From: Prevotellaceae bacterium
GTDB lineage: Bacteria > Bacteroidota > Bacteroidia > Bacteroidales > Bacteroidaceae
Assembly: GCA_022508635.1 (NCBI GenBank)
Contig: JAFLUV010000011.1
Span: 1-6,085, forward strand
Direction of reading: 5' to 3'
Length of the DNA stretch: 6,085 bases
In this document: in pieces, positions 1 to 4,998 of the stretch
How the letters are laid out: each line of letters opens with the position of its first letter
How positions within the stretch are numbered: position 1 is the first letter of the stretch
Program-made: the position numbers and the translations under genes
Notes under the pieces: model-generated
The model's database searches: none
Told to the model about the DNA's origin: nothing
The model's input: the letters and a program-made list of their open reading frames with translations, nothing else

Positions 1-35
1 ATGAACTTGCACTACAACACATGGAGAAATTGGAA

Positions 36-578
36 TTACTGTATCTCTTCAAGTTCTCCCGTTCCTGAATCAATAATAAACCCACGCACAACAATGTCCA
101 TAGGAACAAGCGGATGAGTCCTAATTGTCTCCACCGTTTTGCGTACAGATTCGGGAGTGTCCTTGAAACCTTCTAGCCAGTGGTGCAGGTCTATTCCACA
201 TTTCTGGATGGTGTCAAGTGTTTCGTCCGTTACACCTCTGGCTATCATTTCATGACGGAAATGATCAAAGTTCATATGGCAGGCTCCGCAATGAGAGTGT
301 GCTACGACCATGATTTCTTCTACGCCCAACTCATATATGGCTACGATGAGGCTTCGCATGGCAGAATCAAATGCGGAGATAACCAAGCCACCAGCATTCT
401 TAATAATTTTTGCATCGCCGTTCTTCAGTCCAAGAGCAGCTGGCAGCAGTTCGGTCAACCGAGTATCCATGCACGAAAGCACTGCCAGCTTCTTGTCAGG
501 ATACTTATCCGTGATGTACTTCTCGTAGCCTTTTTGTGCTACGAAAGTTTTGTTGAACTCTATTATTTGATCTATCAT
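36..578 (-). CDS. beta-class carbonic anhydrase
   Basis: Zinc enzyme that interconverts CO2 and bicarbonate, expected in the cytoplasm (no signal peptide or membrane segment seen). The 180-residue protein shows the beta-class zinc site: CMDTR at residues 36-40 (Cys36 ligand, with the Asp38-Arg40 dyad) and HSHC at 94-97 (His94 and Cys97 ligands). KNAGG at 60-64 is also typical. The length fits the short beta-CA subgroup without long extensions. The ATG at 578-576 lies 27 bp behind the stop of the MmcQ/YjbR gene, so it is probably the last visible gene of the ilvB operon; I found no Bacteroidetes-type promoter in that gap. Its operon partners suggest it handles CO2 released by acetolactate synthase or supplies bicarbonate to fatty acid synthesis, which is inference. 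The DNA is clearly more AT-rich than ilvB. Only 35 bases follow the stop, with no terminator seen. Family assignment is secure; activity is untested. Confidence 0.95.
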   Translation of the reverse strand: MIDQIIEFNKTFVAQKGYEKYITDKYPDKKLAVLSCMDTRLTELLPAALGLKNGDAKIIKNAGGLVISAFDSAMRSLIVAIYELGVEEIMVVAHSHCGACHMNFDHFRHEMIARGVTDETLDTIQKCGIDLHHWLEGFKDTPESVRKTVETIRTHPLVPMDIVVRGFIIDSGTGELEEIQ

Positions 579-605
579 AACGAAATTTCTGCTTTTATAT
601 GTATA

Positions 606-1019
606 TCAATCTCTGTAAACCCTTGATGACAATGTCCTTTCCTGAACCACAGACTCATACTTCTGCCGGACATTTTTGGGAAGCTTTGATGCGATAAGCC
701 TATATGATTCGTAAATCCATTTTTCTACCTGTGCATCTTCTATCGACTCATAATATACATCGCTCCAATGCTTCTTGTTCCAATGCCAGGCAGGTTTTAC
801 GGTAGGAAAGCATTCCCTGAGCTCTTCATTCCTCTCTGGAGGCAACTTCAGTGCTATTCTTGGATGCGAGTCCTTCATGTCATGTCTGCCGCCACCTAAC
901 CATAAGCATGCAAATATCTTCCCTTCCAGACGGAAGGTGATGATATCGTCGCCAAACGGTTGATCTTCAGTTACACCGTAAAGTGACAAGGCATATTCTC
1001 GTACTTTTTCAATGTTCAT
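606..1019 (-). CDS. MmcQ/YjbR family protein
   Basis: Small cytoplasmic protein of 137 residues of the MmcQ/YjbR family (CyaY-like alpha/beta fold). Its molecular role is not established; the family is often labelled DNA-binding without firm proof. Family features seen are an N-terminal helix followed by PFGDD (21-25), a strand pair around ITFRLEGKIFACL (27-39), LKLPPERNEELRE (58-69 region), the aromatic and basic PAWHWNKKHWSDVY (76-89), and a C-terminal helix with SYRLIASKLPK (105-115). The start at 1019 was chosen because the family N-terminus begins at MNIEKVREYA. A longer in-frame reading to 1094 exists, but it would lie wholly inside the thioesterase gene and adds unrelated residues. With this start the gene overlaps the thioesterase stop by 11 bp (ATGAACATTGA), which favours translational coupling. 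The tail after about residue 118 (RQKYESVVQERTLSSRVYRD) runs past the usual domain end. Confidence 0.9.
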   Translation of the reverse strand: MNIEKVREYALSLYGVTEDQPFGDDIITFRLEGKIFACLWLGGGRHDMKDSHPRIALKLPPERNEELRECFPTVKPAWHWNKKHWSDVYYESIEDAQVEKWIYESYRLIASKLPKNVRQKYESVVQERTLSSRVYRD

Positions 1020-1794
1020 TATTATCTTGCGTAAAGCATATTCTTGCATGGCAGACGACCTCTTCGCTGCATTCGTGCTCTTTTCCCACTGCATGTTTGC
1101 GGATTTCGATGCCTGTCTCTACTTCACTGACAGGCTGGCAGTAAAAGCTTAGACGGTCTCCGAAGTACGACTCTGCCTTATAGGCTATCTCAATGCGGCG
1201 AACCTGTTGTCGCTCGAAACGTTCGCGGGGAAATAGGTCAAGGATATGCTCAATGTATTTCATGCTGTTGACATGTCCGTTAATGTCAATATCACTATAG
1301 TGCGTATCAATGGTACACAGAAGTTCCGGCTCACGGAAATGAAAACGTCCATATCCTTCAATAGGGCAAATGTTTTCTTCTTCTGGAACAACATACCGCA
1401 AAATATCACCATCATATAGCGAGATAAGGTCACAAGGCTTGCGTGTCTCAAGGTCAATCATTGCCCATATACTGCGGGCATAGCCGAGTGGCGTTCCGTC
1501 AGCGCGCAGGATGGAGAAGTTTCGATTGGTGAAGTACCTCTTGACGCTTTCCACCCATGTCCTGACCTCGCAGTGCTCATACTCTTTAGGCATCTCATTC
1601 ATCTCAATAGACAAACGCGAGAGCACCCACGTGTGCCGTGTCTCGTTTAGTGCAGCGATGCCCCAGCCGCGTTTCTGCGAATGATTGCCGGCTGCATTGA
1701 GCATGTGATTGCCCAAAATACTAAAAAATATGTTTCCCCTGAAGTCAACATGAAAGGGTTCAACATAGAAAGGGTATGAGTCGATACAATCCAA
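1009..1794 (-). CDS. acyl-ACP thioesterase (FatA/FatB type)
   Basis: Hydrolyses acyl-ACP thioesters to free fatty acid and ACP, ending fatty acid elongation in the cytoplasm. The 261 residues form two hotdog domains: the first from about 8 to 135, including EPFHVDF (12-18) and RSIWAM (107-112), and the second from about 153 to 255. The second carries the catalytic-type motif SDIDINGHVN (167-176), with Asp170, Asn172 and His174, followed by YKAES (205-209), where Glu208 and Ser209 align by my reading with the acid and Cys of plant FatB. As far as I recall the family, Bacteroidales relatives align from the N-terminus to the end and are located next to ilvN. No ATG lies before Met31, which would cut into the first hotdog, so translation must use a rare start. 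TTG at 1794-1792 is the best candidate; ATT and ATC codons just upstream are alternatives. It begins 11 bp after the ilvN stop and overlaps the next gene by 11 bp. Confidence 0.93.
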   Translation of the reverse strand: MDCIDSYPFYVEPFHVDFRGNIFFSILGNHMLNAAGNHSQKRGWGIAALNETRHTWVLSRLSIEMNEMPKEYEHCEVRTWVESVKRYFTNRNFSILRADGTPLGYARSIWAMIDLETRKPCDLISLYDGDILRYVVPEEENICPIEGYGRFHFREPELLCTIDTHYSDIDINGHVNSMKYIEHILDLFPRERFERQQVRRIEIAYKAESYFGDRLSFYCQPVSEVETGIEIRKHAVGKEHECSEEVVCHARICFTQDNNEH

Positions 1795-1805
1795 AATAAT
1801 GATGA

Positions 1806-2687
1806 CTATGAATTTGTGTTGTATTCTTCTTCACGCTGTGCAATGTATCGGTCCAGGCGCTCGATGCGGGATTTAGTTACGGCGATACGACCTGTACGAA
1901 CGAACTGCAATACGCATCCCAAAGCATCAAGCTGGGTGAAGAGGCTTATGATATCGTCGGTTATGCCAGTGTTTTCTACGATAGTGTAAGTCGGATTTAC
2001 CTCCACGATGCGTGCATCGAAACGACGCACGATGCTCGAAATGTCCCGATTGGCAAGTACCATCGGCGTAGACAGCTTAAGCAGTGAAGTTTCCAGGATA
2101 AATATCTCGTCATCAACAAAGCAGTTGGCTTGCAAGACATCAATCTTTTTCTCTATTTGCTTGGTCAGCATCTCAGCCATCTCCTGCTTGCAGTAGCATG
2201 TGATGGTGTATTTATGGACACCTGGTGTTGAAGACGCACAGACATTTAGGCTCTCAATGTTGACTTGCCGACGGGTAAAGACAGCCGTTATCTGATTGAG
2301 TATACCGGCAAAGTTCTCCGAATAGATTATTAATGTGTAGAGCGTGAGTCCTTCATGACTGCTGAGCAAGGCACCTTCCTGTCCTGCGACGGAGGGACGT
2401 ACCACTGCGGTGCGGCTAAAAGTCTCCTTCTGGTTGCCTTGTGCGGCATCGTGTGCCAAAGTTGCACGACGTTGCCTTGTCAGGTTCTTCTCGAAGCTAT
2501 TGCGCTCAATGGATGCTGCAACAAGGACTGCTTCATTGAAGCCCTGTATCTCCTGCTCCTGTTCCCATTCGTCACATTTGCCACAGGTATTACAATCGCC
2601 GCACTCAGCGGCACCGTATGAGTTTCCTTCCCCATTGGGCGAGCCCTGCAAGGGGAGTCTGTTGTCATTTGTTTCCTTTTTCATCAT
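1806..2687 (-). CDS. ilvN: acetolactate synthase small (regulatory) subunit, with long N-terminal extension
   Basis: Regulatory partner of IlvB; in this family it activates the large subunit and mediates feedback inhibition by branched-chain amino acids. The core begins near residue 113 with an ACT domain (about 115-185: LYTLIIYSENFAGILNQIT, then RRQVNIESLNV) followed by the ALS small-subunit C-terminal domain (about 195-280, ending with GRIAVTK). The core of about 180 residues matches the usual size, but about 112 residues precede it. This extension is hydrophilic and probably disordered, and contains C-x2-C-x2-C-x2-C (Cys29, 32, 35, 38; DNA 2574-2603). The ATG at 2687 is immediately followed by a second ATG, and no other in-frame ATG occurs before the ACT domain. 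A TTG at 2369-2367 (codon 107), preceded by AGGAAGG with a 4-nt spacer, could give a normal-sized protein. The gene starts 50 bp after ilvB and ends 11 bp before the thioesterase. The core call is certain; the start is less so. Confidence 0.92.
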   Translation of the reverse strand: MMKKETNDNRLPLQGSPNGEGNSYGAAECGDCNTCGKCDEWEQEQEIQGFNEAVLVAASIERNSFEKNLTRQRRATLAHDAAQGNQKETFSRTAVVRPSVAGQEGALLSSHEGLTLYTLIIYSENFAGILNQITAVFTRRQVNIESLNVCASSTPGVHKYTITCYCKQEMAEMLTKQIEKKIDVLQANCFVDDEIFILETSLLKLSTPMVLANRDISSIVRRFDARIVEVNPTYTIVENTGITDDIISLFTQLDALGCVLQFVRTGRIAVTKSRIERLDRYIAQREEEYNTNS

Positions 2688-2737
2688 TTAGTTCTTTGTC
2701 TTTGATCCACACGTCTGGGCAATCAAAAAGGTCTGAT

Positions 2738-4435
2738 TTATTTTACCTCCAAAAGCATTTCGTCCACGTTGGCACCAGGAGGCGTCATGGGAAGTACATT
2801 GTCTTCTTCCTTCACTGCGCACTGCAGAATGTACGGACCTTCGGTGCTGAGCATCTCGCCGATGGCTGCATCCAGGTCCTTCCGGTCTATTATGGTGCGG
2901 CAAGGGATGCCGTAGCCGGCTGCTATCTTTTCGTAGTCAGGGTTGAGCATGGGGGTGAAGGAATAGCGTTGGTTGAAAAACATGTATTGCCACTGGCGAA
3001 CGTTTCCCAGGAAGTTGTTGTTCAGCAGTATCATCTTCACGGGAACCTGGTTCTCCATGATGGTACCTAACTCTTGAATGGACATCTGGAAGCCTCCGTC
3101 GCCACAGAACATGCAGACGACTCGGCCTGGCGCTCCGTAGCAGGCTCCTATGCTGGCCGGAATGCCGAAGCCCATTGTGCCGCAACCACCGCTGGTGACC
3201 ACGGAGCGCGGCTTGGTGAACTTAAAGTAACGGCACCCGAACATCTGGTTGTGTCCGACGTCTGTCACAAGGATTGCTTCGTTGCCTGAGGCCTCGCTTA
3301 CCTTGCGCACTACTTCGCCCATCAGCAGCGGCCCTTCCGTGGGATGCAGGGCTGCGTCTATGACCTTTGCGTATTCCTTTTCCGCATAGGGCTTGAACCC
3401 TTCTATCCAGGCGTTGTGCGTGGCCTTCTCCACTAATTGCGTCACCTCGGGCAGCGTTTGCTTGCAGTTGCCCAGGACAGAAACTGTCGGCTTCACGTTC
3501 TTGCCCAGCTCTGAGGGGTCTATCTCGAAGTGTATGACCTTTGCTTGCTTTGCATAGGTCTTCAGGTTGCCTGTCACGCGGTCGTCGAAGCGCATGCCCA
3601 CGGCTATGAGCAAGTCGCACTGATTGGTCATGACGTTGGGAGCCAGGTTGCCGTGCATTCCGAGCATGCCCATGTTCAGCGGATGGTCTGAGGGCACAGC
3701 TGAAAGGCCGAGCAGAGTGGTGGCGAAAGGAATCTGTGCCTTCTCGCAAAGGTCAAGCAGCTCCTTGCGTGCACCGGCCAATTCTACGCCCTGCCCTACC
3801 AGCATGAGAGGCTTCACGCTCTCGTTTATCATGCGTGCAGCTTTCCTGCATGCGTCCTTTTCGGGCTGCGGATTCGGATTGTAGCTGCGGATGAAGTCAA
3901 CGGTTTGCGGGACATATTCTATCATGGTCGTCTGTGCGTTCTTTGCAAAGTCGAGCACCACAGGCCCCGGCCGTCCGCTCTTGGCTATGAAGAATGCACG
4001 TGCCACTGCCCAGGGTATGTCCTCGGCGCGGCGTATCTGGTAGTTCCATTTCGTAATAGGCTGCGTGACGCCCACGACATCGACCTCCTGGAATGCATCT
4101 GTACCCAGCATGGCAGCGCCCACCTGTCCGCAGATGACGACCATGGGGGTAGAGTCGAGCATGGCATCAGCCACACCGGTTATGGTATTCATTGCTCCCG
4201 GACCGCTCGTCACGATGGCGCAGCCCACCTTGCCGCTGACACGGGCATAGCCCTGGGCAGCATGTACGGCAGCCTGTTCGTGGCGCACCAGGATGTGGTG
4301 CAAAGACTTTTTATGGTCATAGAGAGCATCGTAGGTGGGCATGATGGCACCACCCGGATAGCCGAAGAGCACGCTCACGCCCTCATGCTCAAGGCAGCGC
4401 ATCAGGACCTCGGCACCTGTAATTTTTTCGTTCAT
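2738..4435 (-). CDS. ilvB: acetolactate (acetohydroxyacid) synthase large catalytic subunit
   Basis: Thiamine-diphosphate enzyme that condenses two pyruvates to acetolactate, or pyruvate with 2-ketobutyrate to acetohydroxybutyrate, releasing CO2; first common step of branched-chain amino acid synthesis. The 565 residues contain the N-terminal ThDP domain (about 4-170; FGYPGGA 24-30, catalytic Glu53 in RHEQAA, SGPG 77-80, Phe115-Gln116), the middle domain (about 190-330; VGMRFDDRVTG) and the C-terminal ThDP domain (about 385-540). The last carries the Mg/ThDP motif GDGGF (445-449) with Asn residues at 472-474 and the active-site loop LGNVRQW (476-482). Asn478 sits where E. coli and plant enzymes have Met (GMVxQW). 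Full length and intact. The ATG at 4435 follows the promoter at 4462-4493 with a leader of only about 20 nt, too short for a leader-peptide attenuator. It is the first gene of the operon, followed by ilvN after 50 bp. Confidence 0.98.
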   Translation of the reverse strand: MNEKITGAEVLMRCLEHEGVSVLFGYPGGAIMPTYDALYDHKKSLHHILVRHEQAAVHAAQGYARVSGKVGCAIVTSGPGAMNTITGVADAMLDSTPMVVICGQVGAAMLGTDAFQEVDVVGVTQPITKWNYQIRRAEDIPWAVARAFFIAKSGRPGPVVLDFAKNAQTTMIEYVPQTVDFIRSYNPNPQPEKDACRKAARMINESVKPLMLVGQGVELAGARKELLDLCEKAQIPFATTLLGLSAVPSDHPLNMGMLGMHGNLAPNVMTNQCDLLIAVGMRFDDRVTGNLKTYAKQAKVIHFEIDPSELGKNVKPTVSVLGNCKQTLPEVTQLVEKATHNAWIEGFKPYAEKEYAKVIDAALHPTEGPLLMGEVVRKVSEASGNEAILVTDVGHNQMFGCRYFKFTKPRSVVTSGGCGTMGFGIPASIGACYGAPGRVVCMFCGDGGFQMSIQELGTIMENQVPVKMILLNNNFLGNVRQWQYMFFNQRYSFTPMLNPDYEKIAAGYGIPCRTIIDRKDLDAAIGEMLSTEGPYILQCAVKEEDNVLPMTPPGANVDEMLLEVK

Positions 4436-4461
4436 TATCGTAGTGTTATCCTTTTAGCTTG

Positions 4462-4493
4462 CAAAGGTACAAAGAAGTGAGTGAAAAGACAAA
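4462..4493 (-). promoter_or_regulatory. Bacteroidetes-type promoter of the ilvB operon
   Basis: Read on the minus strand, TTTG (4493-4490) is followed after 20 bp by TACCTTTG (4469-4462). This matches the published Bacteroides consensus TTTG-N19-21-TAnnTTTG exactly. Transcription would start around 4455-4458, leaving about 20 nt before the ilvB ATG. It is the only full match to this pattern I found upstream of the five-gene block. The start site itself is inferred. Confidence 0.85.
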
Positions 4494-4579
4494 TTTATTA
4501 AGACTTTTCTAAGTATAAACGCATTTGAGCCCATCCGGATTCCACGGAAAAAGGTCAAGCCAATTACGGGATTCGATGG

Positions 4580-4676
4580 TTTTCAGCCGGTAATGGCACA
4601 ATCGCCTGCATCGGGCAATCAGCCCGACAGGCTTCTGTCCCGGACTCAAGGCAGGCAGGAGAGCGGCTGCCGGGTA
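4580..4676. other. GC-rich intergenic stretch with nested complementary segments
   Basis: Part of the 563-bp gap without a convincing gene. It holds a hairpin TCGGGC-AATCA-GCCCGA (4611-4627), flanked by a 6-bp complementary pair GCCTGC (4604-4609) and GCAGGC (4651-4656), and outside that CCGG (4587-4590) and CCGG (4670-4673). An alternative stem CCCGG/CCGGG (4639-4643/4670-4674) competes with the outer pair. Both strands stay open for about 60 codons here, but neither reading has a convincing start or recognisable protein, so I call no gene. It may be a structured RNA or just GC-rich sequence. Confidence 0.3.
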
Positions 4677-4730
4677 ACATCTCACCGTGTCCGAAGCCAC
4701 ACTTCATGACGTGAAAGGATTCTTTAGCAA

Positions 4731-4823
4731 TTATCTTCCCTATAGGAAAGGTTGCATCTTGCCTATAGGAAAGATACGATGTTCCCTATAGGGAAGATGT
4801 GATGTTTCCTATAGGGAAGATAA
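4731..4823. repeat. four-copy tandem palindrome array, 23-bp period
   Basis: Four units (4733-4755, 4756-4778, 4779-4801, 4802-4824) each centre on CCTATAGG, starting at 4739, 4762, 4785 and 4808, exactly 23 bp apart. Their consensus approaches a perfect 20-bp palindrome, ATCTTCCCTATAGGGAAGAT, plus 3 spacer bases. The whole block is also one imperfect inverted repeat: the outer 19 bases (4731-4749 and 4805-4823) are exactly complementary, and 38 of 46 positions pair between the two halves. It lies about 175 bp behind the hydrolase stop and about 240 bp upstream of the ilvB promoter. It could be a multi-site protein-binding array or an RNA-level structure; the function is not known to me. Confidence 0.95.
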
Positions 4824-4842
4824 CATGACAATACAGAGTAGA

Positions 4843-4897
4843 AGGCCTGACATCGTTGACTGCAAAGGCCTTTCAGCCTAATTGTAGGAACAGGCCT
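4843..4897. repeat. three spaced AGGCCT palindromes
   Basis: AGGCCT occurs at 4843-4848, 4866-4871 and 4892-4897, at steps of 23 and 26 bp, the middle one inside a 10-bp palindrome AAAGGCCTTT (4864-4873). The first step equals the period of the neighbouring array, but the sequence differs and the third copy is out of phase. Adjacent copies could pair as 5-bp stems with loops of about 18-20 nt. The biological meaning is unclear. Confidence 0.4.
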
Positions 4898-4900
4898 CAT

Positions 4901-4947
4901 AATACCAATGCCCCTTCACTCCTTTTTAGGAGGAAGAGGCAGGTATT
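4901..4947. repeat. 47-nt imperfect hairpin
   Basis: The arms pair as AATACC/GGTATT, TGCC/GGCA, CTTC/GAAG and CTCCT/AGGAG around a 4-nt loop: 19 base pairs interrupted by a two-base bulge, one mismatch and a one-base bulge. On the minus strand it begins about 50 nt after the hydrolase stop, where it could end or protect that transcript. No T-run follows on that side, so a classical intrinsic terminator is not supported. Confidence 0.55.
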
Positions 4948-4969
4948 GCTGACGGAATTCGGATTTGTG

Positions 4970-4993
4970 AAAGCGGCTATGCTATAAGCCTTT
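4970..4993 (-). terminator. weak hairpin just after the hydrolase stop
   Basis: AAA, GGCT and AT segments (4970-4980) face AT, AGCC and TTT (4984-4993) around a 3-nt loop, with single-sided bulges. This gives about nine pairs starting 5 nt behind the stop codon. On the minus strand it is followed only by GCTTTC, not a real T-run, so terminator function is tentative. Confidence 0.3.
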
Positions 4994-4998
4994 CTGCT

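Noticed and set aside
606..1094. Longer N-terminus for the MmcQ/YjbR protein
   Set aside because: The extra 25 residues lie entirely within the thioesterase gene, and the family similarity begins at the internal Met at 1019.
2355..2691. Plus-strand open frames opposite the ilvN extension
   Set aside because: No family resemblance and antisense to a gene set in a consistent operon; most likely shadows, although their presence slightly weakens the coding case for the extension.
4436..4461. Leader-peptide attenuator for ilvB
   Set aside because: The predicted leader is only about 20 nt, with no room for a branched-chain-rich peptide or alternative hairpins.
4509..4700. 63-codon open frame on the minus strand, starting with GTG, and a similarly long open frame on the plus strand
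   Set aside because: No recognisable protein family, no ATG start and atypical residue composition; the openness fits local GC richness.
4580..4720. Cobalamin or other known riboswitch upstream of ilvB
   Set aside because: I could not match the conserved boxes, and the stretch lies upstream of the predicted ilvB transcription start.
4731..4824. CRISPR array
   Set aside because: Units are contiguous 23-bp palindromes with only about 3 bp between them; there are no unique spacers and no cas genes.
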